Positions 54,060 through 64,000 of a stretch of 64,000 nt of DNA are shown in pieces. The stretch's first letter is position 1, and each line of letters starts with the position of its first letter. A program made the translations under genes and the position numbers. Origin of the DNA: Marisediminitalea lipolytica (lineage in GTDB: Bacteria > Pseudomonadota > Gammaproteobacteria > Enterobacterales > Alteromonadaceae); assembly GCF_001758465.1 (NCBI RefSeq), contig NZ_MJIC01000014.1, positions 339,823 through 403,822 of the forward strand, read 5' to 3'. Under the pieces are notes generated by a model. That model did not search any database and was not told the DNA's origin. It saw only the letters and a list, made by a program, of their open reading frames with translations.

Positions 54060-54578
54060 TTATAGGGTACGTAGGATGAGGGTTTCCCCTCGTTGGGTGA
54101 ATTCTAACTGTTTTAGGGCGCTCATACCCAGTAAAATCTGATCACTTTGCATACCAGGATTAATATTGGCCTCTACGTTATGCAGGGTGATTTCGCCAAT
54201 GGTTAAGCTGGCAATTTCGGTGAGGGTGATACGCACGTTACCGTTGGCTGTTGCAGCATACGCCGAGCGACCACGAGGCAGACTCAGCTCGTCGGCTAGA
54301 TGGGCCGGTATTGCCACACTGGTGGCGCCGGTATCGATTAAAAAGACCACTGGCCGACCGTTGATGGTGCCGCTAACCACATAATGGCCCTGACGATTTT
54401 GTTCCAGACGGATTTCTACCTGCTGGCCGCGCATTACGCTCATAGGGGCCTGATTAGGGTTTTCCTGTTCGTCCAGCAAATCGCCGAATACCAGGATCAG
54501 TAAACCAAATAAGCATACCCAGGCAAGAATGAGCATCCATTTTGCTGCACTGCTGGTATCGGAAGTGGGTTGTGTCAT
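54060..54578 (-). CDS. membrane-anchored retropepsin-like aspartic protease (TIGR02281/clan AA type)
   Basis: The 172-residue protein has an N-terminal membrane helix ([19 protein letters not shown]) and a single-domain aspartic protease core with [13 protein letters not shown] (about residue 98) and [13 protein letters not shown] near the end. Such proteins must dimerise to act. The active site should face the periplasm. It ends 14 bp before nadC, so it is likely co-transcribed with it. Confidence 0.85.
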   Translation of the reverse strand: MTQPTSDTSSAAKWMLILAWVCLFGLLILVFGDLLDEQENPNQAPMSVMRGQQVEIRLEQNRQGHYVVSGTINGRPVVFLIDTGATSVAIPAHLADELSLPRGRSAYAATANGNVRITLTEIASLTIGEITLHNVEANINPGMQSDQILLGMSALKQLEFTQRGETLILRTL

Positions 54579-54653
54579 TGCTTGCCTCAGGATTGTCTTG
54601 CGGCGACTTCGCTGTCAAACTATTGTAATGAAATACTTAAAAAATTCACTACT

Positions 54654-55208
54654 ATGAAGCGTTCTTATTGCTATAAAAATGCCGTGCTGAAGGCATCCCC
54701 GTTTTGTGATGACCGTCCGGACGAGTCAGATGTCAGCGTTTTGGTGGTGCACAATATTTCGTTACCGCCCGGTCAGTTTGGCACCAAAGGCGTTGAACAA
54801 CTCTTTACCGGTACTCTGGATCCGGATGAGCATCCATTTTATGCAGAAATCGCCCATCTTAAAGTGTCGGCTCATTGTGTAATACGCCGTGACGGCACGG
54901 TAGAACAATACGTGCCATTTAATAAAAGGGCATGGCATGCGGGCGTTTCGAGTTTTCAGGGGCGGCAAAAGTGTAACGATTTTGCTATTGGTATCGAGCT
55001 GGAAGGGACTGATGACCTGCCTTATACGGATGCCCAGTACGCGGCACTGGAGGCGGTGAGCGCGCAGATAATTTCGTTGTATCCGGCTATAACACTGGGC
55101 AGAATAGTGGGGCATAATGATATAGCGCCGGGTCGTAAAAGCGATCCGGGCGTGGTATTTAACTGGGCCGGCTATCGCCAGGCACTTAGTAAGCATTTAA
55201 AAAGGTGA
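54654..55208 (+). CDS. ampD: 1,6-anhydro-N-acetylmuramyl-L-alanine amidase AmpD
   Basis: The 184-residue cytosolic zinc amidase of peptidoglycan recycling. The zinc His lies in LVVHNISLPPG (about residue 33), with SAHCVIRRDG, FAIGIELEG and VGHNDIAPGRKSDPG supplying the others. Loss of such enzymes derepresses AmpC in other bacteria. ATG 54654 gives the normal N-terminus; upstream in-frame starts overlap the divergent gene. ampE follows after 7 bp. Confidence 0.93.
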   Translation: MKRSYCYKNAVLKASPFCDDRPDESDVSVLVVHNISLPPGQFGTKGVEQLFTGTLDPDEHPFYAEIAHLKVSAHCVIRRDGTVEQYVPFNKRAWHAGVSSFQGRQKCNDFAIGIELEGTDDLPYTDAQYAALEAVSAQIISLYPAITLGRIVGHNDIAPGRKSDPGVVFNWAGYRQALSKHLKR

Positions 55209-55215
55209 GAACACC

Positions 55216-56076
55216 ATGGTGTTAATGAGTTTACTGTTGGTTTTGTCGATTGAACGGGCAATTCGTAAACAGCCGGCGTGGCATGTTGAAAGCCATCTGA
55301 GTAATTACCTCAACTGGACCCAGGGGCAAAGCTGGATAGCCAGGCAAACCATGCCACTGCAACTGGTATTGCAAATCGCCTTGCCAGTGATTGTGGTCTT
55401 TTTGGTAAGTCAGTGGTTATTTAGCGGTTTTATCAGTTTTATTTTGCAAAGTCTTATTTTGTTTTTGTGTCTGGGCAGCGAGCCCTTACGCAAAACCTAC
55501 CGCTCGTTTTTACAGGCGGCAGAGCGTGGCGACCTGGAAGCCTGCCATTTATATACCCGTGAACTCGGCCACTGTACTAATTTAGAGGTGGCTGATGAAC
55601 CTGCTGAGCAGGGCAAAAGTTTTGGTCAGCACCTGTTGTGGCTTAACTATCAGCAATATGCGGCGGTTATTTTGTTTTTTACGGCCTTTGGCGCGGCTGG
55701 CGCTATGGCTTATGTGACCAGTCGCGAATGTTATCGCCTGTGGTGCGAAACTGATGCAAAGCGCAAGGAATCGATGGCTAAATGGATGCATATCCTTGAT
55801 TGGCTGCCTGTGCGTATTACAGCTTTCGGCTTGCTGCTAGTGGGGCATTTTTCCCGGGCATTACCGGTGTGGCTGACTTACTTAACGAATCCTGGCATCG
55901 CCGGTGAAAAAGTGCTTACTGAAGTTGCAGCACAAGCGGAAGATGTCGATTTTACTACCACGCAGCAGAATGATCCGGCCTGTGAGCCAAAAGCACTGGT
56001 AACGCTGGCGAAGCGCAACATTATGTTGCTGCTGGCGGTAATTGCGTTGCTGACCCTCTTGGGCTTTGTTGATTAA
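55216..56076 (+). CDS. ampE: inner-membrane protein AmpE
   Basis: The 286-residue membrane protein starts with LMSLLLVLSIERAIRKQP and has hydrophobic segments near 50-95, 145-170, 195-220 and the C-terminus, the AmpE topology. Its role in beta-lactam response is thought to be as a sensor-like partner of AmpD, with no known catalytic activity. It is 7 bp behind ampD and ends before a rho-independent terminator. Confidence 0.9.
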   Translation: MVLMSLLLVLSIERAIRKQPAWHVESHLSNYLNWTQGQSWIARQTMPLQLVLQIALPVIVVFLVSQWLFSGFISFILQSLILFLCLGSEPLRKTYRSFLQAAERGDLEACHLYTRELGHCTNLEVADEPAEQGKSFGQHLLWLNYQQYAAVILFFTAFGAAGAMAYVTSRECYRLWCETDAKRKESMAKWMHILDWLPVRITAFGLLLVGHFSRALPVWLTYLTNPGIAGEKVLTEVAAQAEDVDFTTTQQNDPACEPKALVTLAKRNIMLLLAVIALLTLLGFVD

Positions 56077-56098
56077 TCCACTTAATCCATTACTTTTC

Positions 56099-56126
56099 TA
56101 AGGCTGCTTTCGCAGCCTTTATTTTT
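56099..56126 (+). terminator. rho-independent terminator of ampD-ampE
   Basis: AAGGCTGC and GCAGCCTT pair perfectly around TTTC, followed by TATTTTTGG. It follows the ampE stop by about 22 bp. Confidence 0.85.
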
Positions 56127-56538
56127 GGGCCTGAGCTATTGCTGTCGGGCCCTTCTTATCTGATCGATATCACTAAAACCAGGGTACAAACTGGTGGTTA
56201 CTCAACCAAAGTGACGCTTTATTTAACAAATAGTGCGAATTTTAGTCGGTTAAAGCGCTGAGGCAGCCACATGCTATGCCTGTTTATCGCAGAATATTGG
56301 CGATTGGTAATAAAATGCTGCACTGCAAAACAAGGAGTTAAAATAACGGGAATTACCCATTTTGTAATAAAATTACCTCAGAAAGCCCTGTTGAAAGGCT
56401 GGTTTAACCAGTGATTGCCATAAAATTTTATGAATAATTTCAAAAGTTAAGTTGTTTGTTACAGATTCTTTATAAAACTTCGTCTATGTTAACTATTTAC
56501 CTCAGTGATAATCTGCTCTAAACTAATTAGATAGGTAA
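56127..56538. other. upstream region of the pyruvate dehydrogenase operon
   Basis: No gene is seen. AT-rich stretches near 56460-56520 probably hold the pdhR promoter, but I cannot pick one -35/-10 pair with confidence. The rest shows no repeat or RNA that I can support. Confidence 0.4.
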
Positions 56539-56554
56539 AATGGTAATACCAATT
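56539..56554. promoter_or_regulatory. PdhR operator
   Basis: AATGGTAATACCAATT closely matches the known PdhR binding sequence, an inverted repeat of TGGT and ACCA. It lies about 75 bp upstream of the pdhR start, fit for pyruvate-relieved autorepression of pdhR-aceE-aceF-lpd. Confidence 0.8.
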
Positions 56555-56629
56555 GTTCGGTGTGCGATAATTCGTTTACATAATGAGCAAGTGGTAAACC
56601 ACCCATAAACGGAGCCTGCGTTAATCACC

Positions 56630-57382
56630 ATGCAAACTGGCCGCAAAAAACTTGCCGATGTTATCACCGAGCAACTCGAGTCTATGATACTCGATGGCAC
56701 GTTGTTGGCCGGGCAGCGTTTACCGCCCGAGCGCGAGCTGGCCGAGCAGTTTCAGGTATCCCGTCCTTCATTGCGTGAAGCAATTGGTAATTTACAGGCC
56801 CGCGGTTTAGTAGAGCGTAAGCAGGGTGGTGGCACTTTTGTCAGTCGTCAGCTTAATTCGGCGATGACCGATCCTTTAATGGCGCTGATTAGCGGGCGGC
56901 CTGAAACCCAGTTTGATTTGCTTGAGTTTCGTCACGCGCTGGAAGGTATGGCGGCGTATTACGCAGCGCTTCGCGGGCAACCGGAAGATTACAGCGCGCT
57001 GCGTGAAGCACTCGAGCAAATGCCCACGCCCAAACGCACCGAGTGCAAGCGTGAGCAGGCTGAATGTTTAGGTCGGTTTTACGTAATTATGGCACGGGCA
57101 TCTCACAACATGGTGTTGCTGCATGTAATGAGCACAATGCAAACCATGCTGGTGGATAACATAGAACGTAACTTTGAAATGCTGGCGTTACACGCCAGTG
57201 ATGAAGCTGTGCATAACATAGCCGAGCAACGTAAAGAGATTGTTGAAGCCATTGCAAGCCGGGATCCCGAAGCGGCCCGTCAGGCCTGTAATGCGCACCT
57301 TGCCTACATTGAGAAAACCTTGTTGGCAATTAATCAGCGAGACAGTCGGGTGCAGCGAGCTTTGCGCCGACTGGAAATTTAA
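56630..57382 (+). CDS. pdhR: GntR-family pyruvate-sensing repressor PdhR
   Basis: The 250-residue regulator has a GntR winged helix (LPPERELAEQFQVSRPSLRE, about 25-65) and a helical FCD-type effector domain. In enterics PdhR represses the pyruvate dehydrogenase operon and is released by pyruvate. Directly downstream come aceE, aceF and lpd, and a PdhR-type operator lies upstream. The ATG is preceded by a weak GGAG site. Confidence 0.95.
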   Translation: MQTGRKKLADVITEQLESMILDGTLLAGQRLPPERELAEQFQVSRPSLREAIGNLQARGLVERKQGGGTFVSRQLNSAMTDPLMALISGRPETQFDLLEFRHALEGMAAYYAALRGQPEDYSALREALEQMPTPKRTECKREQAECLGRFYVIMARASHNMVLLHVMSTMQTMLVDNIERNFEMLALHASDEAVHNIAEQRKEIVEAIASRDPEAARQACNAHLAYIEKTLLAINQRDSRVQRALRRLEI

Positions 57383-57559
57383 CCTCCCGCTAACCCGTTT
57401 TTTGTGGTGACGCCGGGAGTAAAAAGCGATTGGGTGCAACACACTGGTTGCCCTGATCAGACAATTTGTAAGGTATTTCATCCACCCTGTGTGCAGCCGT
57501 TAGGGGTTGCCACGCCGAGTGTGGATGTTTTTCTATATCAGTAACTATAGGATGGCACC

Positions 57560-60232
<2,673 letters not shown>

Positions 60233-60252
60233 GCTCAGGGAGACTGCAAACG

Positions 60253-62202
60253 ATGTCAGACATTAAAGACGTATTAGTACCGGATTTAGGTGAAGATGAA
60301 GTTGAAGTCATTGAACTGTGCGTAGCGCCAGGCGATTCGGTAGAAGCCGAAGACGCCCTGGTAACAGTTGAAAGTGACAAAGCCAGCATGGACGTACCAG
60401 CACCTTTTGCTGGTACAGTACAAGAGCTGTGCGTAAAAGTGGGTGATAAAATCAGCCACAACGACTTACTGGCTAAGCTTTCGGTAGCGGGTGGCGCAGA
60501 AGCCCCGGCTGCTGAAGAAGCGCCAGCGCCTGCCGCGGAAGAAGCACCTGCGGCCGAAGCTCCGGCAGCCGAGGCGAAACCGGCAGCTGAACAAAGCACC
60601 GGCGGTAGCGAAACTATCGAAGTTACTGTGCCGGATATCGGCGACGCTGCCGATGTAGACGTAATCGAAATTCTGGTGAAAGCCGGCGATACCGTTGAAG
60701 CCGAAGATGGCCTGATCACCCTTGAAACCGACAAAGCAACCATGGACGTACCGAGCCCTAAAGCCGGAAAAGTGGTTGAAGTAAAGGTTAAAGAGGGTGA
60801 CAAGGTAAGCGAAGGTTCTTTGGTATTACTGCTTGAAGTAGGCAGTGCCGGCGGTGCATCTGCCGCGCCTGCAGCAGAAGCTTCATCCGCTGAAGAAGAA
60901 ATTGAAGTAACCGTACCAGACATTGGCGATGCATCAGACGTTGATGTTATCGAAATTCTGGTTGCCGAAGGCGATACCGTAGCGGTTGAAGACGGTCTTA
61001 TTACTCTTGAGACCGACAAAGCCACCATGGATGTACCATCACCTAAAGAAGGTGTGGTAACCAAGTTACTGGTTAAATCCGGTGACAAAGTGTCGAAAGG
61101 CGACAAGGTATGTATGCTTAAAGTGGCAGGTAGCGCCAAACCAGCGCCTGCTAAGTCAGAAAGTGCTGCGTCTGCGCCTAAAGCGGATAGCGCGCCAGCT
61201 GCCAGCAAGCCTGCAGAACCGAAAAAAGCACCTGTGCCGCATCATCCTTCGGCCGGTACCAAGCCAAAAACCGGAAAAGTGCACGCCTCACCATCGGTGC
61301 GTCGTCTTGCCCGTGAATTTGGTGTGGATTTATCAGAAGTACCTGGCAGTGGTCCGAAGAACCGTATTCTTAAAGAAGACGTTCAGGCCTATGTGAAAGA
61401 AGAGCTGTCTCGTCCGCGTACCACAGCACCAACTGCTGGTGGTGGTAACGGTGGTGGCCTGCAGGTACTGGCACAGCCAAAAGTTGATTTTGCCAAGTTT
61501 GGTGAAATTGAAGAGAAGCCGCTGACCCGTATCCAGAAGATTTCCGGCCCGAATCTGCATCGCAACTGGGTAACTATCCCACACGTAACGCAGTTTGAAG
61601 AAGCGGATATCACCGATCTGGAAGCGTTCCGTAAAGAGCAGAATGCCATTGCTGAAAAGCGCAAGCTGGGCGTAAAAATCACTCCGCTGGTGTTTATGAT
61701 GAAAGCGGCGGCCGATGCACTGCGTGCTTACCCGATCTTCAACACCTCACTGGGTGAATCAGGTGAGACCCTGATCCAGAAGAAGTACATCCACATTGGT
61801 ATTGCCGTGGATACTCCGGGAGGCCTGGTAGTACCGGTAGTGCGTGATGTTGATAAGAAAGGCATTTACGAAATTTCCGAAGAGCTGATGGAAATCAGTA
61901 AAAAGGCCCGCGACGGTAAGCTTAAAGCTGCCGACATGCAGGGCAGCTGTTTTACCATTTCCAGCTTAGGTGGTATTGGTGGTACGGCGTTTACGCCAAT
62001 TGTAAACGCACCGGATGTCGCTATCCTTGGGGTATCGAAATCTGATATCAAACCGAAGTGGAATGGTAAAGAGTTTGAACCTCGCCTGACCGTACCTTTA
62101 TCGTTGTCATACGACCATCGTGTTATTGACGGCGCGGTCGCAGCAAGGTTTGCTGTACACTTGAAGTCAGTACTGGAAGATTTACGCCAGTTAATTCTGT
62201 AA
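60253..62202 (+). CDS. aceF: dihydrolipoyl acetyltransferase AceF with three lipoyl domains
   Basis: The 649-residue E2 core subunit. Three lipoyl domains have the modified Lys at 43, 161 and 256 (ESDKASMD, ETDKATMD twice), joined by Ala/Pro/Glu linkers. A peripheral-subunit-binding domain follows (SVRRLAREFGVDLSEV, about 345-380). The acetyltransferase domain ends with SYDHRVIDG, catalytic His 622 and Asp 626. The second and third lipoyl domains are nearly identical in part, as from internal duplication. Confidence 0.97.
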   Translation: MSDIKDVLVPDLGEDEVEVIELCVAPGDSVEAEDALVTVESDKASMDVPAPFAGTVQELCVKVGDKISHNDLLAKLSVAGGAEAPAAEEAPAPAAEEAPAAEAPAAEAKPAAEQSTGGSETIEVTVPDIGDAADVDVIEILVKAGDTVEAEDGLITLETDKATMDVPSPKAGKVVEVKVKEGDKVSEGSLVLLLEVGSAGGASAAPAAEASSAEEEIEVTVPDIGDASDVDVIEILVAEGDTVAVEDGLITLETDKATMDVPSPKEGVVTKLLVKSGDKVSKGDKVCMLKVAGSAKPAPAKSESAASAPKADSAPAASKPAEPKKAPVPHHPSAGTKPKTGKVHASPSVRRLAREFGVDLSEVPGSGPKNRILKEDVQAYVKEELSRPRTTAPTAGGGNGGGLQVLAQPKVDFAKFGEIEEKPLTRIQKISGPNLHRNWVTIPHVTQFEEADITDLEAFRKEQNAIAEKRKLGVKITPLVFMMKAAADALRAYPIFNTSLGESGETLIQKKYIHIGIAVDTPGGLVVPVVRDVDKKGIYEISEELMEISKKARDGKLKAADMQGSCFTISSLGGIGGTAFTPIVNAPDVAILGVSKSDIKPKWNGKEFEPRLTVPLSLSYDHRVIDGAVAARFAVHLKSVLEDLRQLIL

Positions 62203-62209
62203 ATCATTG

Positions 62210-62234
62210 TTCGCCCTGCTTCGTGCAGGGCGAA
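62210..62234 (+). terminator. hairpin between aceF and lpd
   Basis: TTCGCCCTGC and GCAGGGCGAA pair perfectly around five bases. No T run follows, so it may stabilise the aceF mRNA or weakly attenuate lpd rather than terminate fully. Confidence 0.5.
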
Positions 62235-62335
62235 TCGTAATCTGAATTAGAGAGTTTACCTTTACTGCTGTGACGCAGCTAGTTACAATTCAGACACTTA
62301 CATTCGTATAGAAACAGGACAGATTTGAGGTCACG

Positions 62336-63754
62336 ATGAGCGAAATAAAAACGCAGTTAGTGGTATTAGGCGCCGGCCCTGGCGGCTACTCAGCAGCCTT
62401 CCGTGCAGCTGATTTGGGAATTGAAACCATTCTGGTTGATGCCAGAGAAACCCTTGGTGGTGTATGCTTGAACGTAGGATGTATTCCTTCCAAAGCCCTG
62501 CTGCACGTTGCTAAAGTGATGAAAGAAGCCAAGCACCTGGCCAGCCACGGTGTGTCATTTGGTGAGCCTGAAATCGATCTGGATAAAATCCGCGCTTATA
62601 AAGACGGCGTTGTTAGCCAGCTGACCAAAGGTCTGGCGGGCATGTCTAAAATGCGTAAAGTTAAGCACGTTCAGGGTTACGGTAAATTTACCGGTGCAAA
62701 CACCCTGGAAGTAGAAGGTAAAGACGGTAAAACCACTATTACTTTCGACAACGCGATTATCGCTGCAGGCTCTGAGCCGGTATCTCTGCCGTTTATTCCT
62801 GAAGATGACCGTGTAATCGATTCAACCGGCGCACTGGAAATGAAAGACATTCCAGAGAAAATGCTGGTACTGGGCGGTGGTATTATCGGCCTGGAAATGG
62901 GTACTGTTTACGAAGCACTGGGTGCACAAATTGACGTGGTTGAGTTCCTTGACCAGTTAATCCCGGCGGCTGACAAAGACATCATGAAAGTGTTCATGAA
63001 GACCTACAAAGAAAAATTCAACGTTATGCTGGAAACCAAAGTAACGGGTGTTGAAGCGAAAGATGACGGCATGTATGTTTCTTTTGAAGGTAAAAATGCA
63101 CCTGCAGAGCCAGTACGTTACGACAAAGTGTTAGTAGCGGTTGGCCGTAAGCCTAACGGTGCACTGATTGCGGCGGATAAAGCAGGCGTGAACGTTGATG
63201 AGCGTGGCTTTATTGCTGTTGATAAGCAAATGAAAACTAACGTTGGCCACATCTACGCGATTGGTGACCTGGTTGGTCAGCCTATGCTGGCGCACAAAGC
63301 GGTACACGAAGGCCACGTAGCGGCAGAAAACATTGCTGGCAAGAAGCACTTCTTCGACCCACGTTGCATTCCATCAGTAGCCTACACTGAGCCAGAAGTA
63401 GCCTGGGTTGGTTTAACTGAGAAAGAAGCAAAAGAGCAGGGCGTAAGCTACGAAACAGCGACATTCCCATGGGCGGCTTCTGGTCGTGCGATTGCGTCTG
63501 ACGCAACCGACGGTATGACTAAAATGATTTTCGACAAAGAAACTGGCCGTGTTATCGGTGGTGCCATGATTGGTACTAACGCCGGTGAGATGCTGGGCGA
63601 AATCGGTTTAGCTATCGAGATGGGCGCAGATGCGGAAGATGTAGGTCTGACTATTCATGCTCACCCAACGTTGAACGAGTCAATTGGTCTGGCATGTGAG
63701 ATCTTCGAAGGAAGTATCACCGACCTGCCAAATCCTAAGGCTAAAAAACGCTAA
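62336..63754 (+). CDS. lpd: dihydrolipoamide dehydrogenase Lpd (E3)
   Basis: The 472-residue FAD disulfide oxidoreductase reoxidises the lipoyl groups of AceF and passes electrons to NAD. FAD-binding GAGPGGYSAA, redox-active GGVCLNVGCIPSK (Cys 44 and 49), NAD-binding GGGIIGLEMG, and the C-terminal HAHPTLNE base His-Glu motif are all present. It serves also 2-oxoglutarate dehydrogenase. It follows aceF by about 130 bp and ends before strong terminators. Confidence 0.98.
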   Translation: MSEIKTQLVVLGAGPGGYSAAFRAADLGIETILVDARETLGGVCLNVGCIPSKALLHVAKVMKEAKHLASHGVSFGEPEIDLDKIRAYKDGVVSQLTKGLAGMSKMRKVKHVQGYGKFTGANTLEVEGKDGKTTITFDNAIIAAGSEPVSLPFIPEDDRVIDSTGALEMKDIPEKMLVLGGGIIGLEMGTVYEALGAQIDVVEFLDQLIPAADKDIMKVFMKTYKEKFNVMLETKVTGVEAKDDGMYVSFEGKNAPAEPVRYDKVLVAVGRKPNGALIAADKAGVNVDERGFIAVDKQMKTNVGHIYAIGDLVGQPMLAHKAVHEGHVAAENIAGKKHFFDPRCIPSVAYTEPEVAWVGLTEKEAKEQGVSYETATFPWAASGRAIASDATDGMTKMIFDKETGRVIGGAMIGTNAGEMLGEIGLAIEMGADAEDVGLTIHAHPTLNESIGLACEIFEGSITDLPNPKAKKR

Positions 63755-63756
63755 AG

Positions 63757-63782
63757 CGAAGAAACGCCTTAGCGTTTCTTCG
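63757..63782 (+). terminator. first hairpin after lpd
   Basis: CGAAGAAACGC and GCGTTTCTTCG are perfect 11-bp arms around CTTA, 3 bases after the lpd stop. The stem is long but no clean T run follows; a second hairpin, GTCCCGGA/TCCGGGAC with inner ATCGCC/GGCGAT (63782-63813), and a third one come next. Confidence 0.65.
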
Positions 63783-63819
63783 TCCCGGAATCGCCAAAGG
63801 CGATATCCGGGACCCCCTA

Positions 63820-63853
63820 AAAAGGTTGTCTCACTGCAGACAACCTTTTTTGT
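63820..63853 (+). terminator. rho-independent terminator of the pdhR-lpd operon
   Basis: AAAAGGTTGTCT and AGACAACCTTTT pair perfectly around CACTGC and continue into a T run (CCTTTTTTG). The A-rich left arm would let it serve both directions. Confidence 0.85.
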
Positions 63854-63880
63854 TTGCCTCATAAAAAAAGCCAATAACAT

Positions 63881-64000
63881 TATCGTCATCCCCGCAATCA
63901 AAACAAACCCGTCATCCCTGCACGCTCCTCCTTCGTCATCCCCGCACGCTTTTGAGCGGGGATCTCCGGAACAGGCTGGCTCACTACGGACAACCTTTTT
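63881..64000. repeat. REP-like intergenic repeat with CGTCATCCC units
   Basis: CGTCATCCC occurs three times (about 63884, 63910 and 63935), the last continuing as a CCCCGC/GCGGGG hairpin and GATCTCCGG. The end ACGGACAACCTTTTT echoes the operon terminator at 63820-63853. This looks like a dispersed repetitive extragenic element, cut by the window edge. Confidence 0.55.

Overview
The window looks like chromosome of a marine gammaproteobacterium, probably in the Alteromonadaceae. The right half carries a core block in typical gammaproteobacterial order: yacG-zapD, coaE-pilD-pilC, pilA, nadC, ampD-ampE, then pdhR-aceE-aceF-lpd. It also has a DUF3718 protein and a YggN-like protein of the Alteromonas/Shewanella kind. 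The genus is inferred from protein look and gene order, not from a search.

Positions 1 to about 38,070 are an AT-rich accessory island. It abuts the 3' end of a CAU-anticodon tRNA gene (38074-38150, minus strand), and four copies of a GTTCCACT motif sit beside that tRNA. From the left: the tail of a Fis-type regulator; an unknown small gene; zorA-zorB-zorC-like genes (type I Zorya proton channel, peptidoglycan-binding partner and EH-signature protein) with no zorD; a druH-like gene and a giant druE helicase gene (Druantia III-like) in the place where zorD would be expected; two unknown genes; a NucS-like/DUF5655 nuclease gene; a type I restriction-modification operon hsdR-hsdM-hsdS with an 8-G tract in hsdM; an unknown gene; and a DUF3800 gene. 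Everything from zorA to 25784 points rightward, so this is a layered defence block.

From 26,009 to 34,300 lie an unusual tyrosine recombinase, a NYN/LOTUS ribonuclease candidate with a 31-codon membrane peptide behind it, a ParE-like toxin gene with a large TPR-type partner, a small cluster of plasmid-like genes, and a replication-relaxation-like gene. Just before that last gene is about 500 bp almost entirely made of short perfect hairpins (32536-33040), which is not protein-coding. From 34,300 to 38,070 there are a long gene-poor stretch, a lipoprotein gene, a two-gene unit of a RuvC-like protein and a Ser/Thr kinase that ends in an integron attC-like site, and a small gene whose ribosome binding site is buried in a hairpin.

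Right of the tRNA the sequence is ordinary chromosome: an NlpC/P60-like enzyme, a LytTR regulator beside lrgA-lrgB, a CheY-CheC-like/PAS pair, a PAS chemoreceptor, an aspartoacylase, a yqjD-yqjE-yqjK-like membrane set inserted between zapD and coaE, the type IV pilus genes without pilB in its usual place, and the pyruvate dehydrogenase operon behind a clear PdhR operator. The window ends in strong terminators and a REP-like repeat.

The most novel candidates are the zorABC+druHE composite without zorD, the hairpin array beside the relaxation-like gene, and the RuvC-like/kinase cassette with an orphan attC.
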